NCBI GenBank assembly: GCA_942492025.1
Contig: CALODJ010000006.1
Location: 496,001-560,000 of the forward strand
Direction of reading: 5' to 3'
Source: JABDQW01 sp942492025
GTDB lineage: Bacteria; Pseudomonadota; Gammaproteobacteria; SZUA-229
Length of the DNA: 64,000 nucleotides
Below the pieces are notes generated by a model. It did not search any database. It saw only the letters and a list, made by a program, of their open reading frames with translations, and had not been told where the DNA came from. Both the position numbers and the translations under genes were made by a program. Positions within the stretch are counted from its first letter, which is position 1. Each line of letters begins with the position of its first letter. Shown in pieces: positions 8,121 to 17,251 of this stretch.

Positions 8121-8626
8121 TACTCTTCTCCATCGGTTTATGGTTGGTGGGATTTAGCCCGGGTTAGAAGCATCTGAAACGCCGTAGCATTATCATTACT
8201 TTGTTCGTCAAGATCAAGAAATGGCTGTGAGCGATCATGATCGACAGGTTTGTGTTGAAATTCCTCGGCAAATTGCGCATATTGTCGAACAGTACCTAAC
8301 CTGGGCAGCCATACGACCTGTCGGCGTAATCATTTTCGAGCGTATGAACCTACACACCGTTGCCTGCCACGGCCGTGTTGCGAGCTTTAGCCGAGAACTG
8401 CCGCTATGCGCATGCAATCACTGTATACTGGTACAGATAATCTGGTTTATTGCGACACTAAGCGATTGATTTTGCGTAAATGGGTTTATACCAAAAACGC
8501 AAGCCGCGCGTTATCGCGAAGGGTTTTGGTTGGGTCTGCACAGGATCTGACGATCGAATATACATCCGCATCATGCAAGACGGCGGATGAAATGGCGCTT
8601 ACGGGTTCAACCCTGGGGGATTAAAG
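8121..8626. other. Divergent intergenic region
   Basis: This 506-bp region separates the ferritin-like gene (-) from the CBS protein (+). Two open frames (82 and 72 codons) cover it on the plus strand, but neither has a ribosome site or recognisable features, so I treat them as non-coding. The sequence TAATGATAATG on the minus strand near 8188-8200 partly matches a Fur box. A TTGATT (8466-8471) and TATACC (8487-8492) pair has only 15-base spacing, so I do not call it a promoter. Confidence 0.4.
8188..8206 (-). promoter_or_regulatory. Possible Fur box upstream of the ferritin-like gene
   Basis: Read on the minus strand, the 10-base core TAATGATAAT matches the first half of the Fur consensus, but the second half is poor. 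Placement about 70 bp before an iron-protein gene is the main reason to note it. Confidence 0.25.
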
Positions 8627-9124
8627 ATGACGAAAAAGCTGGTGCCACCTAAAGTCAAGGATTTATTGATGACAAAGTTCGTGATGGTCTCTCCGAATGA
8701 CAGTCTGGATACCGTCATATCCACGCTGTTAAAGCACGAAATACCTGCGGCGCCTGTCGTGGAGAAGGTGAACGATACGATCGACATGCTGGGCTGTATT
8801 ACCGAGCAGGACTGCGTGGAGTATTTCGCCAACGAGATCTATTATGGTAATCCGGATGTGACCGCAAGGTCGATCATGCAGCGTTATACTTTTTGTGTCA
8901 CCCCGCAAACGGATTTATTCACGGCGGCCTGTCTGTTTACGCGTCAAGCCTGCCAGCTCCTGCCTGTGGTGAAGAAGAAGCACGAGTTTGTGGGTCTGGT
9001 CACCCGCCGCCGGGTACTGCGCGCGCTCAATGAGTTCGAGAAGAAGATCTACAAGCACAAGGCTGAAGGCAAAACCCTGAGAGACTTCCATGAGATCGTT
9101 AATATGCGTTTCATTATCAAATAA
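8627..9124 (+). CDS. Tandem CBS-domain protein (CBS pair)
   Basis: The 165-residue cytoplasmic protein is almost only two CBS motifs: residues about 10-70 (VKDLLMTKFVMVSPNDSL ... GCITEQDCVEYF) and about 80-140 (SIMQRYTFCVTPQTDL ... FVGLVTRRRVLRAL). CBS pairs usually bind adenosine nucleotides and act as energy sensors. A lysine-rich helix follows. It resembles the CBS protein at 17252-17665, including the shared T-E-x-D-C and YYG patterns, so the two are likely paralogues; together they bracket the nqr operon. The start ATG lies next to a stop-rich leader and the ribosome site (GGGGGA about 10 bp upstream) is acceptable. The regulated target is unknown. Confidence 0.8.
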   Translation: MTKKLVPPKVKDLLMTKFVMVSPNDSLDTVISTLLKHEIPAAPVVEKVNDTIDMLGCITEQDCVEYFANEIYYGNPDVTARSIMQRYTFCVTPQTDLFTAACLFTRQACQLLPVVKKKHEFVGLVTRRRVLRALNEFEKKIYKHKAEGKTLRDFHEIVNMRFIIK

Positions 9125-9220
9125 GCTGTACTCGCCCGGATGGAGTCTGACAGACAGGGTCAGAATGACTCTAGCCATGAAGATTTCTCTGTAAGCCTTT
9201 GCTAGATTTTCCCAGCCAAG

Positions 9221-9292
9221 TAGGGCGCGCCGTGCGCACCGGGCGTTTCAAATGCGTCATCTCCGACAAAATGGCGCGCTCGGCGCACCCTG
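9221..9292. repeat. Family A palindromic repeat (diverged copy)
   Basis: The 72-bp copy has arms TAGGGCGCGCCGTGCGCACC and a mutated right arm ending GGCGCACCCTG. It is downstream of the first CBS gene and upstream of the nqr promoter. Confidence 0.65.
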
Positions 9293-9512
9293 CAATTGGT
9301 TACATCCTGACTACGCCTGCGCTACCCGTTCTTGCTGGTCGTGAATTCAATTTACATCAGGATCCTCGATTTTTCGGATTTTGCCGGCATATTGCTCCAT
9401 TATCGCTTCCGGCAGGCGGTTTTCAGGCCGCGTTAGATCTCGCCACCCTGGCGATAAGTACGGGCCTGTTGATAGTGCCAACACTTTTTGTATGCTTTTA
9501 GCTATTAAACGG

Positions 9513-9542
9513 TTGATTTTTTTCGGATGGGGCTTTTATACT
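9513..9542 (+). promoter_or_regulatory. Predicted nqr operon promoter (TTGATT-N18-TATACT)
   Basis: TTGATT at 9513-9518 and TATACT at 9537-9542 have an 18-base spacer ending GGATGGGGCTTT. The G-run before the -10 recurs at 23255-23284 (GTGGGGGCTTT). A start near 9549 would give a leader of about 300 bases before nqrA. Confidence 0.55.
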
Positions 9543-9850
9543 TTCTGAATACGAATGACTGTCAAGTTTGATCATAACGGGCTGGACTTAACTATCGGGG
9601 TAGAAAACTTTGCACTCAAGGGTCTGTTCTTAGCAGGCTTCGTTCGCAACGAACAACAATAAAATCGATCCAGAACCTCTTGGGTGTGGCAGTGTAGAGG
9701 GTGTCAAATGAGACTCACCGGCTTCGATTCTGTGTATTCTCTGAACCACCATTTCTTGATGTGTGCATTGCACAGCAGTACGACTTTTACTAGGCTGTTT
9801 CACAATTTGCAGCTGTCGGTTTTCGGTTTTAACGCGCTATGAGCAGGACG

Positions 9851-11191
9851 ATGAAAATTAAGAAAGGTTTGAATATCCCTGTCAGCGGCGAACCCGAGCA
9901 GGTCATATACGATGGGCCAGAGTCCGATTCTGTGGGCTTGCTCGGTTATGATTATGTGGGTATGAAGCCGACCATGCTGGTCGCTGAGGGCGATCGCGTC
10001 AAGCTGGGTCAAGCCTTGTTCACGGACAAAAACAACCCGAAAGTTTCCTTCACTGCGCCTGCCGCGGGTACGGTTCGTGAGATTAATCGCGGCGCCAAGC
10101 GTGTGCTGCAGTCCGTCATCATCGAACGCGACGGTGACGAGCAGATGACCTTCGCATCGTATGAATCAGACCAGCTCAGTGGTTTGTCTACCGAGCAGGT
10201 CATCGATAATTTACTGACATCCGGCCTGTGGACGGCGTTTCGTAGCCGGCCCTACAGCAAGATACCCAACCCCGATACCCAACCACGTTCCATATTCGTC
10301 ACGGCTATGGATAGCAATCCACTCGCTGTCCGCAGCGATGTGGTTATAAACGAATACCGGCAGGATTTCATCAACGGCCTAAACGTGATTGCCAAACTGA
10401 CGACAGGCAGACTTTTCGTCTGCAAATATCCTGGTGCCGAAGTACCCGGCGATGAAATCGATGCTGTCACTATGGCTGAATTCTCGGGCCCCCATCCCTG
10501 TGGTTTGGTCGGTACCCACATCCACTTTCTCGACCCGATCAGTGCAACCAAGACGGTCTGGCATCTGCAGTACCAGGATGTGATTGCCATCGGTAAGCTG
10601 TTCACCACTGGTAAGCTGTTCACCGACCGTATCATCTCGCTGGCCGGTCCGATGGTGCAGCGGCCTCGATTGCTGCGTACCCGTCTGGGCGCCAGTATTA
10701 AAACCCTGGTCAAAGACGAACTCGAAGATCAGGAATGCCGGGTGCTATCGGGTTCGGTGCTGTCGGGACGCAGGGCTGCGGGCTGGGCGAACTATCTGGG
10801 GCGTTACCATACCCAGGTGTCGGTGATTCGCGAAGGCGGTGAGCGCCATTTTCTCGGCTGGTTGGCGCCAGGTACGAAGGACTATTCGGCGACCAATGTA
10901 TTTGTCTCCTCGTTTTTCAAAAAGCGCACCTTTTCATTCTCCTCGTCACAACACGGCAGCCCCAGGGCGATGATTCCGATTCAGTCGTATCAGGACGTGA
11001 TGCCGATGGATATATTGACGGTTCCGTTGTTGCGCTATCTGCTGGTTCGCGACACCGACCGTGCGCAGCAGTTGGGCTGCCTGGAGTTGGATGAGGAGGA
11101 CCTCGCCCTGTGTACGTTCCTGTGCCCCAGTAAATACGAGTACGGGCCTATACTCAGACAAAACCTCAACCAAATTGAGAGGGAAGGTTGA
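9851..11191 (+). CDS. nqrA: Na+-translocating NADH:quinone reductase subunit A
   Basis: From the ATG at 9851 the protein has 446 residues, the same length as Vibrio NqrA, and starts MKIKKGLNIPVSG like the family. An in-frame ATG at 9839 is possible but adds only four residues. NqrA is the soluble cytoplasmic subunit of the six-subunit Na+-NQR complex and takes part in ubiquinone binding. The N-terminal biotinyl-lipoyl-like segment (VAEGDRVKLGQALFTDK) and a C-terminal iron-sulfur-type tail CTFLCPSKYEYG are visible. The stop overlaps the nqrB start by one base (TGATG), indicating coupling. First gene of nqrABCDEF-apbE-nqrM. Confidence 0.95.
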   Translation: MKIKKGLNIPVSGEPEQVIYDGPESDSVGLLGYDYVGMKPTMLVAEGDRVKLGQALFTDKNNPKVSFTAPAAGTVREINRGAKRVLQSVIIERDGDEQMTFASYESDQLSGLSTEQVIDNLLTSGLWTAFRSRPYSKIPNPDTQPRSIFVTAMDSNPLAVRSDVVINEYRQDFINGLNVIAKLTTGRLFVCKYPGAEVPGDEIDAVTMAEFSGPHPCGLVGTHIHFLDPISATKTVWHLQYQDVIAIGKLFTTGKLFTDRIISLAGPMVQRPRLLRTRLGASIKTLVKDELEDQECRVLSGSVLSGRRAAGWANYLGRYHTQVSVIREGGERHFLGWLAPGTKDYSATNVFVSSFFKKRTFSFSSSQHGSPRAMIPIQSYQDVMPMDILTVPLLRYLLVRDTDRAQQLGCLELDEEDLALCTFLCPSKYEYGPILRQNLNQIEREG

Positions 11192-12402
11192 TGCGCTCAC
11201 TGAGAGAATATCTGGACAACATAGAACCTCTCTTCACCAAAGGTGGGCGCCTCGAGAAGTTGTCCGCGCTCTACGAAATCATCGATACGGTGTTGTATAC
11301 ACCGGGAAATGTCACCCGCGGTGCGCCGCATGTGCGTGACGGCATCGATCTGAAGCGTCTGATGATCATGGTGGTGTTTGCGGCCACGCCGGTTGCGCTG
11401 TTCGGCATGTGGAACACCGGCTTTCAGGCCAATGCGGCCATGGCCGAGATGGGCATCGAAGCGGCCGCGGGCTGGCGTGGGGCTGTGTTGGATTTGTTAG
11501 CGATCGGATACGATCCTGGCAGTATCTGGGCCTGTTTCTGGCATGGATTACTCTATTTTCTGCCCATCTACATCGTCACCCTGGCCGCTGGCGGTTTCTG
11601 GGAAGTGCTGTTCGCGGGGGTTCGCGGACACGATGTCAACGAAGGCTTTCTGGTGACATCGCTGCTGTTTGCGCTGATCGTTCCGCCGACGATACCGCTG
11701 TGGCAGGTGGCGATGGGGATGTCGTTCGGTGTGGTCATCGGCAAGGAAGTGTTCGGCGGTGTTGGCAAGAATTTTCTGAATCCGGCACTGACCGGTCGCG
11801 CCTTTTTGTTCTTTGCCTATCCCGGCCAGATCTCGGGCGATTCGGTCTGGACAGCCGTTGACGGATTCAGTGGCGCCACGCCACTGGCATTGATCAATCA
11901 AGGTGGCATGGAAGCGCTGGAAGCGGCCAATATCAGTTGGATGCAAATGTTCATCGGCAACATACAGGGTTCTTTAGGGGAAACATCGGCGCTGCTGTGT
12001 CTACTGGCGGCCGTTATGCTGATCTACACCAAGGTCGCGTCCTGGCGCATTATGGCCGGTGTCCTGATCGGTATGATCGCAACCACGCTGTTGTTCAATT
12101 GGGTTGATGACGGCAGTAATCCGATGTACGCAGTTGAATGGCACTGGCACTTGGTGCTCGGCAGTTTTGCGTTCGGTATGGTGTTCATGGCGACCGACCC
12201 GGTCAGTGGGTCGATTACCGATACCGGCCGCTGGATATACGGTGCCCTGATCGGCTTTATGATCGTGTTGATCAGAGTGGCGAGTCCGGCTTTTCCCGAA
12301 GGCGTGATGCTGGCCATACTGTTCGCGAATGTATTTGCTCCGCTGATCGACTATGGCGTTGAGCAGGCCAATATACGCAGAAGGATACGACGCAATGTCT
12401 GA
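11191..12402 (+). CDS. nqrB: Na+-NQR subunit B (membrane, covalent FMN and riboflavin)
   Basis: The 403-residue product has about ten transmembrane helices. The covalent FMN attachment site is seen as FSGATPLALI with Thr230, corresponding to Vibrio Thr236. NqrB is the Na+-channel subunit that passes electrons from NqrC-FMN to riboflavin and quinone. The cytoplasmic N-terminus (MRSLREYLDNIEPLF) is family-typical. GGGAAGG upstream serves as ribosome site, and the ATG overlaps the nqrA stop. The end overlaps nqrC by eight bases. Flavinylation would require the downstream ApbE. Confidence 0.95.
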   Translation: MRSLREYLDNIEPLFTKGGRLEKLSALYEIIDTVLYTPGNVTRGAPHVRDGIDLKRLMIMVVFAATPVALFGMWNTGFQANAAMAEMGIEAAAGWRGAVLDLLAIGYDPGSIWACFWHGLLYFLPIYIVTLAAGGFWEVLFAGVRGHDVNEGFLVTSLLFALIVPPTIPLWQVAMGMSFGVVIGKEVFGGVGKNFLNPALTGRAFLFFAYPGQISGDSVWTAVDGFSGATPLALINQGGMEALEAANISWMQMFIGNIQGSLGETSALLCLLAAVMLIYTKVASWRIMAGVLIGMIATTLLFNWVDDGSNPMYAVEWHWHLVLGSFAFGMVFMATDPVSGSITDTGRWIYGALIGFMIVLIRVASPAFPEGVMLAILFANVFAPLIDYGVEQANIRRRIRRNV

Positions 12403-13195
12403 AGAAAAGAGCGTACAAAACAAACGGTCGAAAGACAGCATCGCTAATGTGCTGATCGTGACGATTTCACTGTGTCTGGTGTGCTCGGTCATGGTGTCGA
12501 CCGCGGCAGTGGTACTCAAACCGATACAGGAGCGAAATAAGCTGTTGGATCGTAAGAAGAATATTCTCAATTCTGCAGGTCTCTACGATCCTGCAAAGGA
12601 TATTGAGGAGCAATTTCAACAGGTCGAGATTCTCGTGGTTGAGCTGTCGACAGGAAAAATTGTGGACCATGTCAGTGTCGAGGACTACGATCTCAACAAT
12701 GTGCTCAAGGACCCGTCCATGAGTAAGGTAATAGCCAAAGAAGAGGATATCGCCAAGCTTCGACGGCAGGAAAAGTACGCCCTTTTCTATCTAGTCAAAG
12801 ACCAGGACCAAATCGAATATATTATTCTGCCGATTCGCGGAGCGGGATTGTACTCGACCCTGTATGGCTTTCTGGCGTTGAAAGCCGACGGTACTACCGT
12901 GCAGGGATTGAGTTTTTACGACCAGGGCGAGACACCGGGTCTCGGCGGCGAAATTGTCAATCCGAAGTGGCGCGCCAAGTGGCGTGACAAACGCATCTAC
13001 GATGATACGGGTGCGACCCGGATCGAACTGGTAAAAGGCCCCATCGACTCCAATCAAGCGCAGGCCGTATATCAAGTCGATGCCATCGCAGGTGCAACGC
13101 TGACCAGTCGCGGCGTCGGCAATTTGATGCGTTTCTGGTTCGGTGAGCAGGGCTACAAGGCCTTACTCGAGCGGATAGCCTTACGTGAAGGATGA
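12395..13195 (+). CDS. nqrC: Na+-NQR subunit C (covalent FMN)
   Basis: The product has 266 residues from the ATG at 12395, which overlaps nqrB; the open frame continues upstream only within nqrB. One N-terminal transmembrane helix (VLIVTISLCLVCSVMV) anchors a periplasmic FMN-binding domain. The flavinylation motif DAIAGATLTS places FMN on Thr235 (Vibrio Thr225). Also visible is the GETPGLGGE element typical of RnfG/NqrC. It relays electrons between NqrD/E and NqrB. A 64-bp gap separates it from nqrD, the longest gap among the first five genes. Confidence 0.94.
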   Translation: MSEEKSVQNKRSKDSIANVLIVTISLCLVCSVMVSTAAVVLKPIQERNKLLDRKKNILNSAGLYDPAKDIEEQFQQVEILVVELSTGKIVDHVSVEDYDLNNVLKDPSMSKVIAKEEDIAKLRRQEKYALFYLVKDQDQIEYIILPIRGAGLYSTLYGFLALKADGTTVQGLSFYDQGETPGLGGEIVNPKWRAKWRDKRIYDDTGATRIELVKGPIDSNQAQAVYQVDAIAGATLTSRGVGNLMRFWFGEQGYKALLERIALREG

Positions 13196-13259
13196 TTCGA
13201 CATAACAGCCGTAGTGGATTGACACCATAAGTGAACGCAGTCTGCATGAGGACACAGGC

Positions 13260-13922
13260 ATGAAAGAAGAAACCAAAAAGACCGTATTCGACCCGTTGGT
13301 GGACAATAATCCTGTGGTGTTGCAGATACTCGGGATTTGCCCAGCGTTGGCAGTGACTACGTCGTTGTCGACGGCGTTGACGATGGCGATCGCGCTGACG
13401 TTCGTCGTGTCGATGTCCAATGTGTTCGTCAGTTTGATCCGCAACGTCATCCCCAACAACATTCGGATTATCGTGCAGATGACGATCATCGCATCGCTGG
13501 TCATCATCGTCGATCAAACACTGCAGGCGTTCGCGTTCGAACTCAGCAAACGTCTGTCCGTCTTCGTTGGCCTGATCATAACGAACTGCATCGTGCTGGG
13601 CCGCGCGGAGGCCTTTGCGTCGAAGAACCCGGTTGGTTTGAGTTTTCTCGATGGCTTGGGGAGCGGTTTGGGCTTCGGCCTGGTATTGATTCTGGTTGGC
13701 ACCACCCGGGAGTTACTGGGTTCCGGCTCACTGTTGGGCATACCGATTCTACCGTTGGTAACGGAGCAGGGCTGGTATTATCCGAACGGACTGATGTTGT
13801 TGGCGCCCAGCGCCTTTTTCATCATCGGTTTATTGATCTGGGCGCTGCGTAGTTGGAAGACCGAACAGGCTGAAAGCCCAGCTTACCGGATACATCAAGT
13901 GCACCGACACGAGGTGATGTGA
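13260..13922 (+). CDS. nqrD: Na+-NQR subunit D
   Basis: The 220-residue membrane protein has six predicted helices and family features such as NNPVVLQILGICPALAVT at residues about 15-32 and NCIVLGRAEAFA with the conserved intramembrane cysteine that, with NqrE, ligates a 2Fe-2S centre. The C-terminus is slightly longer than in Vibrio (210 aa). It ends GAGGTGATG-TGATG so that its stop overlaps the nqrE ATG by one base. A CAGGC-rich leader precedes the ATG at 13260 without a strong ribosome site. Confidence 0.94.
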   Translation: MKEETKKTVFDPLVDNNPVVLQILGICPALAVTTSLSTALTMAIALTFVVSMSNVFVSLIRNVIPNNIRIIVQMTIIASLVIIVDQTLQAFAFELSKRLSVFVGLIITNCIVLGRAEAFASKNPVGLSFLDGLGSGLGFGLVLILVGTTRELLGSGSLLGIPILPLVTEQGWYYPNGLMLLAPSAFFIIGLLIWALRSWKTEQAESPAYRIHQVHRHEVM

Positions 13923-14530
13923 TGGAAGCGTATCTGAACCTGTTCATCAAGGCCGCCTTCATCGAGAATTTGCCGCTGACGTTTTTTCTTGGCATGTGCA
14001 CCTTTCTGGCCATTTCCAAGCGCATCGAAACCGCCATTGGCCTAGGTGTCGCCGTGATCGTGATCGAAACCATCACGGTGCCGGCCAACAATTTGATCTA
14101 CCAAAATTTATTGAAAGAAGATGCATTGGCGTGGGCAGGCGTCACCGGTGTCGATCTCAGCTTTCTGGGGTTGATCAGCTACATCGGCGTGATCGCCGCA
14201 ATCGTACAGATTCTGGAGATGGTTCTGGACCGGTTTTTTCCGGCGCTGTACAACGCGCTGGGTATCTTCCTGCCGTTGATCACCGTGAATTGCGCCATCA
14301 TGGGTGGATCCTTGTTCATGGTGGAGCGTGAATACGATTTCGGCGAGAGTGTTGTGTTCGGCTTCGGTGCCGGTTTTGGCTGGGCATTGGCGTTGATTGC
14401 GCTCGCCGGTATCCGAGAACGCTTGAAATACAGTGATGTACCGGCCGGCCTGCAGGGGTTGGGTATCACCTTTATTACGGCGGGCTTGATGTCGTTAGGT
14501 TTTATGGCATTTTCTGGAATCCAGCTGTAG
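13922..14530 (+). CDS. nqrE: Na+-NQR subunit E
   Basis: The 202-residue six-helix membrane protein is homologous to NqrD in inverted topology. MCTFLAISKRIETA and VNCAIMGGSLFMVER carry the conserved cysteines that complete the NqrD/E iron-sulfur site. The ATG at 13922 overlaps the nqrD stop (GAGGTG immediately upstream as ribosome site). The GTG at 13919 is an alternative one codon earlier. A 114-bp gap follows before nqrF, with no terminator, so the operon probably continues. Confidence 0.94.
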   Translation: MEAYLNLFIKAAFIENLPLTFFLGMCTFLAISKRIETAIGLGVAVIVIETITVPANNLIYQNLLKEDALAWAGVTGVDLSFLGLISYIGVIAAIVQILEMVLDRFFPALYNALGIFLPLITVNCAIMGGSLFMVEREYDFGESVVFGFGAGFGWALALIALAGIRERLKYSDVPAGLQGLGITFITAGLMSLGFMAFSGIQL

Positions 14531-14644
14531 ATACGTACGTCGTGCGGTTTGAGAGAAAACGCAAACGCTGTCACAAAGCCGGGTTTGGCTGAATGTTTTG
14601 TGGCAGAAGCGCGGTTGGACGATTAACTGAGTGAGGGTAGTATC

Positions 14645-15865
14645 ATGCTTGAAATCGGTTTGGGTGTCACGATGTTTACCGGGATCGTGCTCGCTCTGGT
14701 CGCCGTCATCCTTATAGCCCGGTCGAAGCTGGTCAGTACCGGCAGTGTCGATATCCTCGTCAATGACGAAAAGACGATCAAGGCTGCGGTCGGCTCCAAA
14801 CTCAACGCCGCCCTCGGTAATGCGGAGCTGTTCGTGTCATCAGCTTGCGGTGGCGGTGGGACCTGTGGCCAGTGCCGGGTCAAGGTATTCGAAGGCGGCG
14901 GTGCGATTCTACCGACCGAAACCTCGCTGATCACCAAGCGTGAAGCCGCCGAGGGTAGTCGGCTCTCCTGTCAGGTCACAGTCAAGGCGGATATGAAAAT
15001 CCGGGTTCCCGACAGCGTATTCGGTGTGAAAAAATGGGAATGCACGGTGCGTTCGAATCGTAATGTCGCCACTTTCATCAAAGAGCTGGTGTTGGATCTC
15101 CCCAAAGGCGAATATATCGATTTTCGCGCCGGTGGCTACATCATGATCGAGTGCCCGCCGCACCGTCTCAAATACAGCGATTTCGATATCGATGAAGAAT
15201 TTCGTGAAGAATGGGACCGATACGATATGTGGCGCTACGAGTCCGTCGTCGAAGAAAAAGCGCAGCGCGCCTATTCGATGGCGAGTTATCCTGCGGAAAG
15301 AGACTTCGTCATGCTCAATGTTCGCATCGCAACACCGCCACCCGGGGCACCGGAGTCAGTGCCAACCGGTAAGATGTCCTCCTATATTTTTAATCTGAAG
15401 CCGGGGGATGAGGTCACCATATCCGGTCCTTTTGGCGAATTTTTCGCGAGGGAAAGCGATGCCGAAATGGTGTTCATTGGGGGTGGCGCAGGTATGGCGC
15501 CGATGCGTTCGCATATCTTCGATCAATTGAGACGGCTCAACACAAAACGCAGGGTCAGTTTCTGGTACGGTGCCAGGAGTCTGCGTGAAGCTTTCTATAT
15601 TGAGGATTTTGATCAGCTCAAGGCTGAAAATGAAAACTTCACCTGGTCTATAACCATGTCTGATGCACTACCAGAGGATAACTGGACCGGTTATACCGGC
15701 TTTATCCATCAGTCACTGTATGAAAACTACATTAAGGACCATCCGGCACCGGAGGACTGCGAGTATTACATGTGCGGGCCTCCGATGATGAATGCCGCGG
15801 TTATCAAGATGCTCGAAGACCAGGGTGTCGAGCGTGAAAATATTTTCCTCGACGATTTCGGTTAA
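14645..15865 (+). CDS. nqrF: Na+-NQR subunit F (NADH-oxidising flavoprotein)
   Basis: The 406-residue product has the following order: an N-terminal membrane helix (residues 5-25), a 2Fe-2S ferredoxin domain with Cys68, Cys74, Cys77 and Cys109 (ACGGGGTCGQC), an FAD domain with RAYSMASYP, and an NADH domain with GGGAGMAPMRSH and a CGPPMMNAAV end segment. This subunit accepts hydride from NADH and feeds electrons to the complex. Length and cysteine spacing match Vibrio NqrF (408 aa). The ATG follows GTGAGGG. apbE begins 21 bp after its stop. Confidence 0.95.
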   Translation: MLEIGLGVTMFTGIVLALVAVILIARSKLVSTGSVDILVNDEKTIKAAVGSKLNAALGNAELFVSSACGGGGTCGQCRVKVFEGGGAILPTETSLITKREAAEGSRLSCQVTVKADMKIRVPDSVFGVKKWECTVRSNRNVATFIKELVLDLPKGEYIDFRAGGYIMIECPPHRLKYSDFDIDEEFREEWDRYDMWRYESVVEEKAQRAYSMASYPAERDFVMLNVRIATPPPGAPESVPTGKMSSYIFNLKPGDEVTISGPFGEFFARESDAEMVFIGGGAGMAPMRSHIFDQLRRLNTKRRVSFWYGARSLREAFYIEDFDQLKAENENFTWSITMSDALPEDNWTGYTGFIHQSLYENYIKDHPAPEDCEYYMCGPPMMNAAVIKMLEDQGVERENIFLDDFG

Positions 15866-15886
15866 CCCTCAACGGCGAATACGATC

Positions 15887-16930
15887 GTGAACAACCGATT
15901 ACAGGCCGCGGTGGTGGCAGTGTTATTGCTGATGTGCCTGTCTGTCACGGCCTGTGACAGGGGGGCGGAAAGTCGCGAAGTCACCCCATTGATCGGCGCT
16001 ATTATGGGCACCGAGTTTTTGATCAAGGTCATCGACCTGCCCGAAGAATTGACCCTGGTCCAGCTGGATGAAGACGTCAACCGCCTGTTGCGGGATATCG
16101 ACGCCAAAATGTCCACGTATCGCGAGGATTCCGAGCTGTCCCGATTCAATGCGGCGAAGACAACCGAATGGTTCCCGGTATCCCATGATATGATCGAGGT
16201 GGTCGATCATGCCCTGCAGGTCAGCCAGATGACCGATGGGGCTCTTGATATCACTGTCGGTCCACTGGTGAATTTGTGGGGATTCGGGCCGGACCAGCAC
16301 CCCGATCGAGTACCCACTGCGGAACAGATAAAGTCAGAAATGGCGAGGGTTGGTTTCCAGTATATACACGTTCGCGAGGATCCGCCGGCGCTGAAAAAAG
16401 ACCGGGAAGATATCTATCTGGACCTGTCTGCGCTGGCCAAAGGATATGCCGTGGACCGGGTGGCGGACTATCTGGAGAGCCTCGGTATCACGGATTATAT
16501 GGTCGAAGTGGGCGGTGAGTTGAGACTGAAAGGCCAGAATGAAAGAGGTACGCCCTGGCGTATTGCGGTGGAACGCCCCTCACCCGGAATACGGGACATT
16601 TTCAGTGTCATGCAGCTCGATGATATGGGTGTAGCCACGTCGGGTGACTACCGCAATTATTTCGAAGAGGACGGCCAACGCTATTCGCATACCATCGATC
16701 CGCTTACGGGAAAGCCCATCGATCACCGTCTGGCATCGGTCACAGTGATCGCCGAGTCCAGCATGCACGCCGATGCCCTGGCCACGGCGTTGATGGTGGC
16801 CGGTCCCGAAAAGGGTGGTAGACTGGCTGAACAACACGGCATGGCGGCCTATTTCATCATTAAATCGGCCGATGGCTTCGATGCTGATGCGACCGAGCCC
16901 TTCATGCAATATCTCGTTTCGAGCGATTAA
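15887..16930 (+). CDS. apbE: FAD:protein FMN transferase, lipoprotein
   Basis: The 347-residue product has a lipoprotein signal peptide with lipobox VTAC (Cys at about 23) and an ApbE domain. It includes GTEFLIKV near the start, the SALAKGYAVDRV segment, EVGGELRLKG, and the late DPLTGKPIDHRLASVTV and SMHADALATALMV motifs for Mg-FAD binding. ApbE transfers FMN from FAD to threonine in NqrB and NqrC in the periplasm, so its place after nqrF fits directly. The start is GTG at 15887 with weak upstream signal. nqrM follows after three bases. Confidence 0.93.
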   Translation: MNNRLQAAVVAVLLLMCLSVTACDRGAESREVTPLIGAIMGTEFLIKVIDLPEELTLVQLDEDVNRLLRDIDAKMSTYREDSELSRFNAAKTTEWFPVSHDMIEVVDHALQVSQMTDGALDITVGPLVNLWGFGPDQHPDRVPTAEQIKSEMARVGFQYIHVREDPPALKKDREDIYLDLSALAKGYAVDRVADYLESLGITDYMVEVGGELRLKGQNERGTPWRIAVERPSPGIRDIFSVMQLDDMGVATSGDYRNYFEEDGQRYSHTIDPLTGKPIDHRLASVTVIAESSMHADALATALMVAGPEKGGRLAEQHGMAAYFIIKSADGFDADATEPFMQYLVSSD

Positions 16931-16933
16931 TTT

Positions 16934-17179
16934 ATGATTGTATTTGTGCTGAGTTTTATTGTTATCGCGCTCTGTATCCTGGGGCTGAGCCTGAGTTTGA
17001 TATACGGCAGAGGACCGATCAAGGGTAGCTGCGGTGCAACGGAGAACCTGCGGGGTTTTGATGCCGGCGACGGCTGCAGCGGTGCCTGTGGGACAAAACG
17101 TAGCGATGAGCGCGACGACTGCAAACACCGACATTCCTGTCCAGCTCACCATGAGACAGATCAGGATCTGATCAACTAG
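16934..17179 (+). CDS. nqrM: Na+-NQR maturation protein
   Basis: The 81-residue protein has one N-terminal transmembrane helix (FVLSFIVIALCILGLSL) followed by a cysteine-rich tail: GSCG, then GCSGAC and later single cysteines. This is the NqrM (formerly DUF539) pattern. NqrM is needed for assembly of Na+-NQR and is proposed to deliver iron to the NqrD/E site. The gene lies three bases after apbE, the usual order. It is the last gene of the operon; no clear terminator follows. Confidence 0.9.
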   Translation: MIVFVLSFIVIALCILGLSLSLIYGRGPIKGSCGATENLRGFDAGDGCSGACGTKRSDERDDCKHRHSCPAHHETDQDLIN

Positions 17180-17251
17180 CTTCTGACCTGATCGATTAGC
17201 TTTAATCGAAACGAATAAACATGATATTGCGAAATATTGCGGAGCTTACTG

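Larger units (their letters stand above)
9125..9850 (+). other. Intergenic region and long nqr leader
   Basis: No gene is supported in these 726 bp. It holds a family A palindrome (9221-9292) and a predicted promoter (9513-9542). The roughly 300-bp transcribed leader before nqrA contains a small hairpin (GTTCGCAACGAAC near 9644-9656). No terminator-antiterminator pair or known riboswitch was recognised. The 100-codon open frame at 9199-9501 runs through the repeat and is considered spurious. Confidence 0.5.

Noticed and set aside
8466..8492. TTGATT and TATACC as a promoter for the CBS gene
   Set aside because: Spacing is only 15 bases, unlike the constant 18 elsewhere.
8221..8624. Two overlapping small open frames (82 and 72 codons) upstream of the CBS gene
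   Set aside because: No start signals or protein-like features; they cover the leader and possible promoter of the CBS gene.
9199..9501. 100-codon open frame before nqr
   Set aside because: Contains the diverged family A palindrome; translation looks random.
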